Below, one piece after another: positions 34,582 through 43,291 of a stretch of DNA of 64,000 nucleotides. How positions within the stretch are numbered: the first letter of the stretch is position 1; every line of letters starts with the position of its first letter. Source of the stretch: an uncultured bacterium (GTDB lineage: Bacteria; Bacteroidota; Bacteroidia; Bacteroidales; Bacteroidaceae). The stretch is from positions 17,312 through 81,311 of the forward strand of contig CAJMQU010000017.1 of assembly GCA_905215555.1 (NCBI GenBank), written 5' to 3'. The notes beneath the pieces were generated by a model. It was given only the letters and a program-made list of their open reading frames with translations, searched no databases and was not told the origin of the DNA. The translations under genes and the position numbers were made by a program.

Positions 34582-36882
34582 TTATTTCACGAAGAAGTTA
34601 TCTTTCAGCAAATCTTTATCATCAGAAGATGCCCCCACCATCACGATAAACTCGCCCGGTTCCACAATCTTCTTCATCTTCTTATCATAAAAAGCCAACT
34701 TGTCGGGAGTGATGCTGAAACTTACCACCCGGCTTTCACCGGCTTTCAACAGTACACGAGCAAAGTCTTTCAGTTCCTTCACTGGACGGGTGATGCTACT
34801 GAAACGGTCGCGAATATACAGTTGCACGATTTCCACTCCGTCACGGTCGCCCGTATTGGTCACCTTCACACTGACATCGACCGTACCATCTTTGTTGATT
34901 TCCTTTTGTGACAATTGCAAGTCATCATATTTATAAGTGGTATAAGAAAGACCGTAACCGAACGGATAAAGCGGAGTGCTTGGCTTGCCTGCCGCATATG
35001 GATGGAAGTATTGCGACGGCTTATGGTTATAAATCATCTGCAACTGTCCTACGCTGTGAGGAATGGTAACGGCCAGCTTGGCAGACGGATTCACCTTACC
35101 ATAAAGAATTTCAGCTACAGCCTGACCACCGCACATACCCGGTGCCCATGCTTCCACAATTGCGGGAAGATTTTCAGCAGCCCACTGCACACCAAGCGGA
35201 CGTCCGTTCACCAGAATAAGAATGGTGGGCTTGCCGGAAGCTGCAACCTTCTCTATAAGTTGGTTTTGCAGACCTACCAGGTCGATATCAGAGCGGTCGG
35301 TATCTTCACCATCAGTGCGGTCATTCCAGCGGAAGCGCATCATGTACTCTCCGGCCACAACGATATTGAGGTCGGCAGTCTTGGCACGTGAGACCGCTTC
35401 AGCCACTTTCTTCGGATCCATGTTGCGCGGGTCCCATCCCTGGTCTACAAAGTCGAACTGAGTATCGGGAGCAATCATTTTCAATCCTTCGAGGATGGTC
35501 GTGACGTTCTCGTCCTTTTCGGGTGCACTCCAGTCACCCAGAATATTCTGATCGTCGGCATTGATGCCGGTCACCATTATCTTTCTGTATTTAGAAGCGT
35601 CCAGAGGAAGTATACCATTATTCTTCAAGAGCACGATACCATTACGGGCGGCTTCGAGCGCAGTTGCACGATGCTCGTCGCAGAGGCGTATCTTCATGGT
35701 TTCGGCTTCGTCGGCGTATGGTTGTTCAAAAAGACCGAGGCGGAACTTAATATCAAGAATACGGCGTACAGACTCGTCAATGCGGGATTCGGGGATACGA
35801 CCTTCCTTCACCAGTTCCACTACCATCTCGTTCCAGTGAATACCATGCATGTGCATATCCATACCTGCCATGATGGACTGATAAAATGCTTCTTTCAGAT
35901 TTTCGGCCGTGGCGTGCAGGTCGTGGATATGTTCGATGTCCATCCAGTCACTGACCACAAATCCGGGGAATTTCCATTCGCCACGCAGAATATCCTGCGT
36001 CAACCATTCGTTGCTGTGGCAAGGAATACCATTCAGTTCGTTGTGGGCAGTCATCAAAGACATTACACCGGCCTTGACACCCGCTTCAAAAGGCGGGAAA
36101 AACACTTCGCGCAAAGTGCGCTCGGACAAGTCGGTGGGAGAACCGTTTGTTCCGTTGATGGGCTCGCTGCCTCCTACAAAATGCTTGATACAGGCCAGCA
36201 CATCTCCGCTACCATTCAAATTGCCTTGATAACCTTTCACGGACTGTACTCCCAGTAAAGTCACCAGATAAGGGTCTTCACCATATGTCTCGCCCACACG
36301 TCCCCAGCGGGCATCGCGGGCAACTTCCACATTCGGATTGAAAGTCCAATGCATGTTCATGGCACGCATTTCTTTTGCTGTCTGGCGGGCTATCCGGTAA
36401 GCCATCAACGTATCGAAAGAACAAGCCAGGTTGATATTGGTGGGATATACCGTGTTATCGGGCGCATTGGCATTACCATGGATAGCGTCGATACCGAAGA
36501 TAACAGGTATCTGCAAACGGCTCTTCATGGCGAGTGATTGCAGATAATTGGCTTCTTTGACAGTGAGCACATGCAGGAAAGAACCTACCAGCCCTTCTTC
36601 CGTCCATTTCTCTATATCTTTTTCCGTGAAGCCTGGATAGAAAGCATTTGCAGTGTTGTTTTTCAGTTCATCTTCGCTCATTACGGCACTGTTAGCCTTG
36701 ATATGTTCTATGCCGACAAACTGATTCATCTGCCCTACTTTCTCCTCCAGGGTCATTCTCTTCAAGAGGTTTTCCACTCTGTCCTTCACGGGGGTGGAAG
36801 GGTCTTTATATACTTCCGTCCTATCTCCGCTGCAGGAACATAAACAAGCTCCAATTGCCATAGTTGCGATAAATTTCTTCAT
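34582..36882 (-). CDS. GH3 beta-glucosidase/beta-mannosidase-type lipoprotein
   Basis: The protein has 766 residues with lipobox ACLCSC. GH3 N-terminal barrel: KHFVGGSEPINGTNGSPTDLSERTLREVFFPPFEAGVKAG and nucleophile Asp312 in GFVVSDWMD. The GH3 C-terminal domain and a fibronectin III-like tail (VDVSVKVTNTGDRDGVEIVQLYI) complete the usual three-domain layout. It is upstream of the AraC gene on the same strand and probably trims glucose or mannose from glucomannan oligosaccharides in the periplasm. Anomer and sugar cannot be told by eye. Confidence 0.93.
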   Translation of the reverse strand: MKKFIATMAIGACLCSCSGDRTEVYKDPSTPVKDRVENLLKRMTLEEKVGQMNQFVGIEHIKANSAVMSEDELKNNTANAFYPGFTEKDIEKWTEEGLVGSFLHVLTVKEANYLQSLAMKSRLQIPVIFGIDAIHGNANAPDNTVYPTNINLACSFDTLMAYRIARQTAKEMRAMNMHWTFNPNVEVARDARWGRVGETYGEDPYLVTLLGVQSVKGYQGNLNGSGDVLACIKHFVGGSEPINGTNGSPTDLSERTLREVFFPPFEAGVKAGVMSLMTAHNELNGIPCHSNEWLTQDILRGEWKFPGFVVSDWMDIEHIHDLHATAENLKEAFYQSIMAGMDMHMHGIHWNEMVVELVKEGRIPESRIDESVRRILDIKFRLGLFEQPYADEAETMKIRLCDEHRATALEAARNGIVLLKNNGILPLDASKYRKIMVTGINADDQNILGDWSAPEKDENVTTILEGLKMIAPDTQFDFVDQGWDPRNMDPKKVAEAVSRAKTADLNIVVAGEYMMRFRWNDRTDGEDTDRSDIDLVGLQNQLIEKVAASGKPTILILVNGRPLGVQWAAENLPAIVEAWAPGMCGGQAVAEILYGKVNPSAKLAVTIPHSVGQLQMIYNHKPSQYFHPYAAGKPSTPLYPFGYGLSYTTYKYDDLQLSQKEINKDGTVDVSVKVTNTGDRDGVEIVQLYIRDRFSSITRPVKELKDFARVLLKAGESRVVSFSITPDKLAFYDKKMKKIVEPGEFIVMVGASSDDKDLLKDNFFVK

Positions 36883-36901
36883 TATTATTCAGTTATGAAT
36901 T

Positions 36902-36944
36902 AAATGATAATTTAGTGAAACTCTGCTTCGCTAAATTATCATTT
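36902..36944. repeat. Dispersed palindrome, copy 1
   Basis: AAATGATAATTTAG (36902-36915) and CTAAATTATCATTT (36931-36944) are perfect 14-bp arms around a 15-nt loop, 20 bp upstream of the GH3 start codon. The same arms recur at 46408-46444 with a different loop. The arms' ends also match the flanking GAATT. Confidence 0.7.
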
Positions 36945-37101
36945 GTTTTTCTTTTCCGTTACACCGCAAAGATAGCGTTCTCCATGAATTTCCGGTAGCT
37001 GTTTCTTAGCCAATTGTAGTACAATTTGTTTCAAATCGAGGTATGAGTTGTATCCTTCATACTTTTGATGAACCAAACAAGTCTTTTCCGAAAGAATTGT
37101 A

Positions 37102-37110
37102 TACTTTTGT
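37102..37110 (+). promoter_or_regulatory. -7 box of the aldo/keto reductase gene
   Basis: TACTTTTGT matches TAnnTTTGy exactly and lies 30 nt before the ATG at 37140. Confidence 0.55.
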
Positions 37111-37139
37111 ATTCCTAATAATCTCTTAAACTCAATAAC

Positions 37140-38147
37140 ATGATCAACCCCATTTACTCTCCCGACAGCAACCGGTATGACAATGGTATGAAGTACCGCC
37201 GGTGCGGACGAAGCGGCATTCGGCTGCCCGAAATATCCTTAGGCTTATGGCACAACTTCGGCGACGTGAACACGCTGGCCAATTCTCAGGCGATGGCACA
37301 TTACGCTTTCGACCAGGGCATTACCCATTTCGACCTTGCCAACAACTACGGTCCATCCTACGGATCGGCCGAAGAAACCTTCGGAATGATTATGAAGAAA
37401 TCATTCCTCCCCTACCGGGACGAACTGTTCATCTCAACCAAAGCCGGTCATGACATGTGGCCCGGACCCTACGGCGAATGGGGCTCCAGAAAGTATCTGA
37501 TGAACAGCCTTAACCAAAGTCTGAAAAGGATGAATCTGGATTATGTAGACATCTTCTATTCTCACCGCTACGACCCGGAAACTCCGTTGGAGGAGACACT
37601 GCAAACTCTTGTTGATATTGTCCGCCAAGGCAAAGCCCTATACGTAGGCATCTCCAAATATCCGAAAGAGGCTGCCGAATTTGCTTACCGCTACCTCGAA
37701 GAAAGGGATGTGCATTGTTTGCTTTATCAGGGAAGATATAATATGTTCAACCGGGAACTGGAGGAAGAAGGTATCCTGCAACAGGCCAAAGAGAATGGAA
37801 CAGGTTTCATCGCCTTCTCACCGTTGGCACAAGGATTACTGACGAACCGTTATCTGAAAGGCATCCCCGAAGATTCCCGCATCGCCAAAGGAGGCTTTCT
37901 GAAGAAAGAAGCATTGACGGACAAAGTCCTGAACAAAATCAAAGCCCTCAACGAACTTGCCGCTTTCCGCGGACAAACTCTTGCCGAAATGGCATTGGCA
38001 TGGGTGCTGAAAGACGAGATGGTGACCTCTGTCATCATTGGTGCAAGCTCCGTATCCCAGTTGAAGGACAATCTGGAAGCAATAAAGAACACAGCTTTCA
38101 CAGCGGAAGAAATAGAAAAGATGAACCGGATATACAATCAGAAGTAG
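37140..38147 (+). CDS. Aldo/keto reductase, YghZ-like (L-glyceraldehyde-3-phosphate reductase family)
   Basis: The protein has 335 residues and is cytoplasmic. The AKR tetrad is visible: Asp and Tyr in FDLANNYGPSYGSAEE, Lys in FISTKAGHDMWPGPYG, His in DIFYSHRYDPETPLEE. NADPH-binding elements near the C-terminus read SVIIGASSVSQLKDNL. The long tail after GPYGEWGSRKYL is typical of the AKR14/YghZ group. It stands alone with its own promoter and a strong terminator, so it is not part of the mannan operons. Substrate may be a small aldehyde. Confidence 0.92.
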   Translation: MINPIYSPDSNRYDNGMKYRRCGRSGIRLPEISLGLWHNFGDVNTLANSQAMAHYAFDQGITHFDLANNYGPSYGSAEETFGMIMKKSFLPYRDELFISTKAGHDMWPGPYGEWGSRKYLMNSLNQSLKRMNLDYVDIFYSHRYDPETPLEETLQTLVDIVRQGKALYVGISKYPKEAAEFAYRYLEERDVHCLLYQGRYNMFNRELEEEGILQQAKENGTGFIAFSPLAQGLLTNRYLKGIPEDSRIAKGGFLKKEALTDKVLNKIKALNELAAFRGQTLAEMALAWVLKDEMVTSVIIGASSVSQLKDNLEAIKNTAFTAEEIEKMNRIYNQK

Positions 38148-38235
38148 TATCTAACCGGACTTCAATCCAAGATGTATTTATCAGGTGTGCTATTACATTC
38201 CCGTAATCTTACTACTCCTCTTTTCGAAGGTCCGT

Positions 38236-38274
38236 ACAAAGATAGTACGAGTTATCAACTCGTACTATCTTTGT
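38236..38274. terminator. 18-bp perfect hairpin after the aldo/keto reductase
   Basis: ACAAAGATAGTACGAGTT (38236-38253) and AACTCGTACTATCTTTGT (38257-38274) are fully complementary with a 3-nt loop. This is 88 bp after the stop codon. A short T-rich stretch follows. Confidence 0.7.
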
Positions 38275-38542
38275 TGGTTTCATAGAAAGAGTTTAATTCA
38301 TTTCTATTTCAACTAAACAGCAAAAGCCCTCCATTTCCATATTAGACAGAAAAAGACAGTTCACATACCTGAATCCCTTATTTCTACGGCATACGGGCTA
38401 CCCTCCACCAACATCTTCATGCAAAAGAATGCAAATTTAACGCCCCCTCCTCTGAACTTTTTTTTTTTAATCTTGTTCATGTACCAAAAGCCTGAGGTAC
38501 CAGGGCAGGATTTTTATATTTAACCTAAACATTATAAGAAGT
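38275..38542 (+). promoter_or_regulatory. Upstream region of the DUF4136-like gene
   Basis: The rest of this 395-bp gap holds no gene. It contains an 11-base T-run near 38458-38468, a small GTACC/GGTAC dyad (about 38482-38502) and an AT-rich TTTATATTTAACC just upstream of the start, a near match to the -7 consensus. No stronger signal is visible. Confidence 0.35.
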
Positions 38543-39175
38543 ATGAAGAAATTAATTCCCCTACTATTAGTGGTCTTAACTTTCGCAGCTTGCGAAAAAG
38601 ACCCTGACACGGATAAGCTGGACAACAAGTATCTGGTTTATACCAATTATGACACGAAAGCTAACTTCAAAGCTTTCCAAACGTACTACATGCCGGACAG
38701 CATCCTCGTCATCGGTGACAAGAAGGAAGCTGAATACTGGAAAGATGAAAACGCCCAAGAGATTCTGAAAGCTTACGCAACCAACATGACCAACCGTGGT
38801 TTTGTACGCGTAGACGACCGCGACGATGCCAACCTCGGTTTGCAGGTCAGCTACATCAAGAGCACCTACTACTTCAACGATTACGGACAACCCGAATGGT
38901 GGTGGAACTACCCAGGCTATTGGGATGCACCTTACTGGGGTAACTGGGGTGGATGGTACTACCCGTATGCCGTAACCTATACTTATAGCACCGGTTCATT
39001 CATCACCGAGCTCCTCAACCTCGAAGCAGTTCAGGGCGAAAAAGAAAAACTGCCTGTACTCTGGACAAGTTATATGAGCGGATTGCTCAGCGGTTCCAGC
39101 GCAGTCAACACTAAATTAGCTATTGAAGGTGTGAACCAGGCTTTCACTCAATCGTCCTATCTGACTAATAAATAA
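38543..39175 (+). CDS. DUF4136-like lipoprotein
   Basis: The protein has 210 residues with a lipobox ending TFAAC and a fold resembling DUF4136: early YDTKANFKAFQTYYMPDS, repeated helical/strand alternation (NMTNRGFVRVDDRDDANLGLQVSYI), and a Trp/Tyr-rich stretch around 115-140 (YGQPEWWWNYPGY). Function is unknown. It is followed 78 bp later by an outer-membrane barrel protein, and the two are probably co-expressed envelope components. Confidence 0.8.
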   Translation: MKKLIPLLLVVLTFAACEKDPDTDKLDNKYLVYTNYDTKANFKAFQTYYMPDSILVIGDKKEAEYWKDENAQEILKAYATNMTNRGFVRVDDRDDANLGLQVSYIKSTYYFNDYGQPEWWWNYPGYWDAPYWGNWGGWYYPYAVTYTYSTGSFITELLNLEAVQGEKEKLPVLWTSYMSGLLSGSSAVNTKLAIEGVNQAFTQSSYLTNK

Positions 39176-39253
39176 TTAGCAGTAAGTAGTTAAGTAGTTA
39201 GTAGAAGATGGTCCGGAAGCGGACTATCCGGAAACTTAAAAACAATAACAAAT

Positions 39254-39883
39254 ATGAAAACAATAAAATATATTTCCATGAGAGTGCTGGCAGTTGCCGC
39301 CTTGGCTCTCGCCTTCGCCATGCCGGCAAAGGCACAAATGACCGATAACGGTTATGCCAACATCGATTGGCAATTCAACTTCCCTCTGAGCAACCACTTC
39401 GCCGACAAAAGCAGTGGATGGGGTATGAGTTTTGAAGGTGGTTATTACGTAACCTCGAATATTGCACTCGGTGCTTTCTTAGCTTACCACAGCAACCACG
39501 AATACTTCGGACGTCAGACACTGCCTGTAGGCGAAGGCGGTAGCATCAATACCGACCAACAGCACACGCTGTTCCAGTTGCCTTTCGGTCTTGCCGGACG
39601 TTATACTTTCGACCGTGGCGGAGCTTTCCAACCTTATTTCGGTGTCAAAGTAGGTCCTCAGTACGCTGAAATCAAATCTACTTTCAACGTTTACGAGGCC
39701 AACAAGAGCACTTGGGGGTTCTATGTATCACCCGAAATCGGTCTCAACATCTACCCATGGGCTTACGGGCCGGGTCTGCACATCGCAGCTTACTACAGCT
39801 ACGGTACCAACAAAGGTGATTTGTTCACTTACAGTGTAGACGGTTTGAGCAACTTCGGTCTGCGTCTGGGTATTGCATTCTAA
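39254..39883 (+). CDS. Small outer-membrane beta-barrel protein
   Basis: The protein has 209 residues, signal peptide ending MPAKAQ, and a chain of amphipathic strands (GWGMSFEGGYYVTSNIALGAFLAYHS, FQPYFGVKVGPQYAEI) ending in a hydrophobic strand GLRLGIAF with terminal Phe, the usual C-terminal outer-membrane insertion signal. It resembles the porin/OmpW-like barrels of Bacteroidetes. No substrate can be named. Confidence 0.85.
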   Translation: MKTIKYISMRVLAVAALALAFAMPAKAQMTDNGYANIDWQFNFPLSNHFADKSSGWGMSFEGGYYVTSNIALGAFLAYHSNHEYFGRQTLPVGEGGSINTDQQHTLFQLPFGLAGRYTFDRGGAFQPYFGVKVGPQYAEIKSTFNVYEANKSTWGFYVSPEIGLNIYPWAYGPGLHIAAYYSYGTNKGDLFTYSVDGLSNFGLRLGIAF

Positions 39884-39953
39884 ACATAATTTGCATTATA
39901 ACACAGATATAAGTTTGACTGGTATTAATTGATTGTTTCAAGACGTGTAAAAA

Positions 39954-40003
39954 AAGGGAATAACCGGCCGCGTGAGCGGGAGGCTATTCCCTTCGTTTTT
40001 TTT
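39954..40003. terminator. Rho-independent bidirectional terminator
   Basis: AAGGGAATA (39954-39962) pairs with TATTCCCTT (39985-39993), followed by T8 at about 39995-40003 and preceded by an A-run. This serves the convergent barrel gene and GH3-hydrolase gene. Confidence 0.85.
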
Positions 40004-40043
40004 ATTAGTAACGAGCTGCAAGTTACGAGTGCCGGACGAACAG

Positions 40044-43000
40044 CTACTTCAACGCCTGATATATCACCTCCTGTATCCGTGTGCGAATATCCAGCTTCAT
40101 CAGCTTCGTATTCCATACATCAGGATAAATACGATTACAAAGGAACACATAAACAAGACCGTTTGTCGGATCTACCCAGGCACAAGTACCCGTAAAACCG
40201 GTATGTCCGTAAACAGTAGCCGGGGCAGCGGCCGCACACGGACTCTTTGCAGGATTCTGCCGGTCGGGTTTATCGAAGCCAAGACCGCGGCGGCTGATCC
40301 GGGAAACGGTAGTAGTAAATACCCGACAAGTTTCTGGGCTCAGATAGCGTTTGCCATCCAGTTCACCGCCATTCAGCAACATCTGATAAATTCGCGCCAC
40401 TTCCGTAGCATTAGAGAACAACCCGGCATTGCCTGACACACCACCCAGAAAAGCCGCGGACTCATCATGAACAAAACCCTGAAGAACCGTTTTCCGTAGG
40501 AACGGATCAACGGAAGAAGGTACGATTTCAGCTTTCGGTATAGGCATATGATTATAAGGCAGATATCCCGTACGCTTCAGCCCCATCGGTGCATAGAATT
40601 CCTGTTCAAGAAAAGCATCCATCGACATCCCCGTACGCGCTTCGACCACCTGCTGCAACAAGATGAAGCCGACGCAGCTATAACGGTAACGGCGGTCGCG
40701 CAAAGGCGCTTTCACAATCTTCTGCCGATATTCTTCTTTAAAGGAACAGTTCAGCCATAAGCTATCGCTTACCTGCAATGTATGTTCCGCAGTACGCACT
40801 TCAGACATCAGCCCTTTCCGGAACTTGAATTTCGGATTTGCCCAGGTACGGATGCCTATCTGTACAGAATGCACTGCATCGGGCTTCGCCTTGAAAAGAG
40901 TTCCAGCATAGCTGTCCTCATCTATCGCCTCCTGATAGAACAGCAATGTAGACGGCAATCCGGATTCGTGCAACAATAACTGCCGAATAGTAATATCTTT
41001 CTTATCCGTGTCCTGCAACCAGGACAAATAATCCGAAGCGCGGTCTGTAAGGCTCAGACGGCCTTTATCATACAACTTCATCACGGCAAGCAGTGTCGCA
41101 GTGGTCTTTGTAAGCGAAGCCAGATCGTAAACATCTGTCGGCAATACGGGGAGAGCGGCACCGGGAACATTCACCGCGGCAGGAAGTTTATTGGCTGAAA
41201 TGCCGACAGCCCCTCTCCAGATATGTGTCCCGAATGCCTTGTTATACATTTCCTTTCCGTCTTTCAGTACCACAATCTGACAACCGGGATATGCACCTTC
41301 CTTAATACCTTCTTTCGCTATTTCATCGATACGCGCCAGCAAGCGGGAGTTCACCCCATGTTCATCAGGAACAAAATGACGCGGTGTTTTCGGAGTAATG
41401 GCCAGTCCGTCACCCGTTGCAAACAGATTGCCGATACTTGCCGAAAGACGTCCATCCGCCGTAGCATCGGCATAAAGTATCCTGACTACTTGCGTCTGTA
41501 CAGCGTCCATCGAAGAGTGAGCCAATATCACGGCATCAGCCGCAGAGACTCCCTGGCGTATCTGTAACACTTGCTTGCCGGGAACGAAGAGCAGGTAAGC
41601 CACCGGTACGTCCGGAACCAATTCATTGAAGAAAGCCTGATAGGGTACCAGACGGTGATCTGTGATACAGACAAGGATACGTTTATATTGCGACAGGGAG
41701 TCTCGCAGTTGTTTGCGTGCAGTTGCCGGCAGTTCCTTCTTCAGTTGGAAGACGGCAGGTACAGCGTTGTGCATCCCGCCGGATGTGGAGGCCTTGATAT
41801 ATCCGGAAAGTTCTTTCAGGAAAGGTTGGATTTCTTTCGCATCGCCCACATTGAGCACAGCTACCTCCCGTGTGTCCGCATCCAGCGGAAGCATATTACC
41901 TTTATTCTGCAATACGGTGATTGCCGCCTGATTCAGACGGCGTATCAGGTCACGGGTGTGCGCCGTATTGATCCGGTTCTCCAAACCGGAAAGGCGGACG
42001 AAAGGTTTCTTCGACAATCCGAGGGCATACTTATAAGTAAGCACTTTCCGGCACTTCGCCTCGATTTCCGCTTCAGTCAACTCACCGTTTTTCACGGCAT
42101 CCAGCACAGCGTCCACTTCTTCCTTGATGCGGCGGGGGACAAGCAACAAATCATGTCCTGCCTTCAAGGCCTTCAAGCAGACAGTCTGGTCAGTAGTAGC
42201 AACCCCCTTCATGGCAAGCGCGTCCGTAAACACCAATCCCTTAAACTTCATTTCCTGCGTCAGCAAATCATGCACTACTTTACGGGAAAGCGAAGAGGGC
42301 ACTCCCCGTTTCGGTTCAAGCACCGGCACTTCAAGGTGTCCTACCATCATACCGGATAATCCAGCCTGAATGGCCTTTCTGAACGGATACAGTTCCACAC
42401 TGTCCAGTCGGGCACGCGAAAAGGACAATACCGGCAATGAATGGTGCGAATCCACATCTGTATCGCCATGTCCCGGAAAGTGCTTGCTGACAGAAAGCAC
42501 ACCGCCTTCTTCCAGTCCACGGGAGTATGCTATCACCTTGTCCGCCACATTGACAGGATTTTCACCAAAAGAGCGGGTGTTGATGACCGGATTCTTCGGA
42601 TTGATATTCACATCCGCCACCGGAGCAAAATTCACCTGTACACCGAGTTCACGGCATTGCCGTGCCATCTCGCGTCCGTATTCATACAAAAGTTCGTTGT
42701 CCTGTATACAGCCCAGAACCATGTTGCGGGGAAACACCGGCGTGCCGCGCAGCCGCATGGAAAGTCCCCACTCACCATCGAAAGTTATCATCAACGGGAT
42801 GTCCGCCATCTTCTGCGCCTCATTCGTCAGAACCACCTGGTTTTCTATTAGCCCACCGGAAAAGAGCAGACCGCCCACTTTGTAGTCGTTCACCACTTTG
42901 CGCAGCAGGTCACGGTTGGCTTTATTCTGCTGCGGAGCAATCGTATAGATGAATAGCTGTCCGATACGTTCTTTCAGATTCATCTTGTTGAGTATAGAGT

Positions 43001-43160
43001 CCACCCACTGCCGGCATTGTTCGTTACCGGAAAGCTGGCGGATCATAATGGGTTCAACAGAAGGTATGGGAGATTGCTGTGCAGACAGACGATGCGCCTG
43101 AGCGTTGATACGGGCGCAGCAACTGCATATTATAAGGAAGGATAGGAGTAGTTTTTTCAT
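40044..43160 (-). CDS. NagZ-like GH3 fused to a beta-lactamase-fold serine hydrolase (paralogue A)
   Basis: About 1038 residues from the ATG at 43160 (MKKLLLSFLII); two codons earlier another ATG exists. After the signal peptide, residues about 50-380 are a GH3 NagZ-like barrel (KHFPGHGDTDVDSHHSLP; nucleophile in VFTDALAMKG). A GH3 C-terminal domain follows (to about 600). The last 400 residues are a class C beta-lactamase/PBP fold: SLTK (Ser682, Lys685) in DLASLTKTTATL, RYSCVGFILLQQVVEA in place of the YxN motif, and HTGFTGT as the KTG equivalent. The set suggests cell-wall turnover with amino-sugar and peptide cleavage in the periplasm. The YSC variant of YxN is odd. A homologous gene lies directly upstream. 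Confidence 0.9.
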   Translation of the reverse strand: MKKLLLSFLIICSCCARINAQAHRLSAQQSPIPSVEPIMIRQLSGNEQCRQWVDSILNKMNLKERIGQLFIYTIAPQQNKANRDLLRKVVNDYKVGGLLFSGGLIENQVVLTNEAQKMADIPLMITFDGEWGLSMRLRGTPVFPRNMVLGCIQDNELLYEYGREMARQCRELGVQVNFAPVADVNINPKNPVINTRSFGENPVNVADKVIAYSRGLEEGGVLSVSKHFPGHGDTDVDSHHSLPVLSFSRARLDSVELYPFRKAIQAGLSGMMVGHLEVPVLEPKRGVPSSLSRKVVHDLLTQEMKFKGLVFTDALAMKGVATTDQTVCLKALKAGHDLLLVPRRIKEEVDAVLDAVKNGELTEAEIEAKCRKVLTYKYALGLSKKPFVRLSGLENRINTAHTRDLIRRLNQAAITVLQNKGNMLPLDADTREVAVLNVGDAKEIQPFLKELSGYIKASTSGGMHNAVPAVFQLKKELPATARKQLRDSLSQYKRILVCITDHRLVPYQAFFNELVPDVPVAYLLFVPGKQVLQIRQGVSAADAVILAHSSMDAVQTQVVRILYADATADGRLSASIGNLFATGDGLAITPKTPRHFVPDEHGVNSRLLARIDEIAKEGIKEGAYPGCQIVVLKDGKEMYNKAFGTHIWRGAVGISANKLPAAVNVPGAALPVLPTDVYDLASLTKTTATLLAVMKLYDKGRLSLTDRASDYLSWLQDTDKKDITIRQLLLHESGLPSTLLFYQEAIDEDSYAGTLFKAKPDAVHSVQIGIRTWANPKFKFRKGLMSEVRTAEHTLQVSDSLWLNCSFKEEYRQKIVKAPLRDRRYRYSCVGFILLQQVVEARTGMSMDAFLEQEFYAPMGLKRTGYLPYNHMPIPKAEIVPSSVDPFLRKTVLQGFVHDESAAFLGGVSGNAGLFSNATEVARIYQMLLNGGELDGKRYLSPETCRVFTTTVSRISRRGLGFDKPDRQNPAKSPCAAAAPATVYGHTGFTGTCAWVDPTNGLVYVFLCNRIYPDVWNTKLMKLDIRTRIQEVIYQALK

Positions 43161-43211
43161 TATCATCTATACATTAAGGCTACCAAAGTTATATCATTTC
43201 CAACACAAAGA

Positions 43212-43267
43212 CACGGTAAATACAGAGTTTTTTTGACTAATTAGAAAAAAATACTGTATTTACCGTG
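43212..43267. repeat. 14-bp inverted repeat between the two GH3-hydrolase genes
   Basis: CACGGTAAATACAG (43212-43225) and CTGTATTTACCGTG (43254-43267) flank a T7...A7 core that extends the pairing. This probably ends the upstream transcript, isolating the paralogues, or acts as an mRNA hairpin. Confidence 0.6.
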
Positions 43268-43291
43268 CCTCCGGTAGTTTTTATGCTCAGG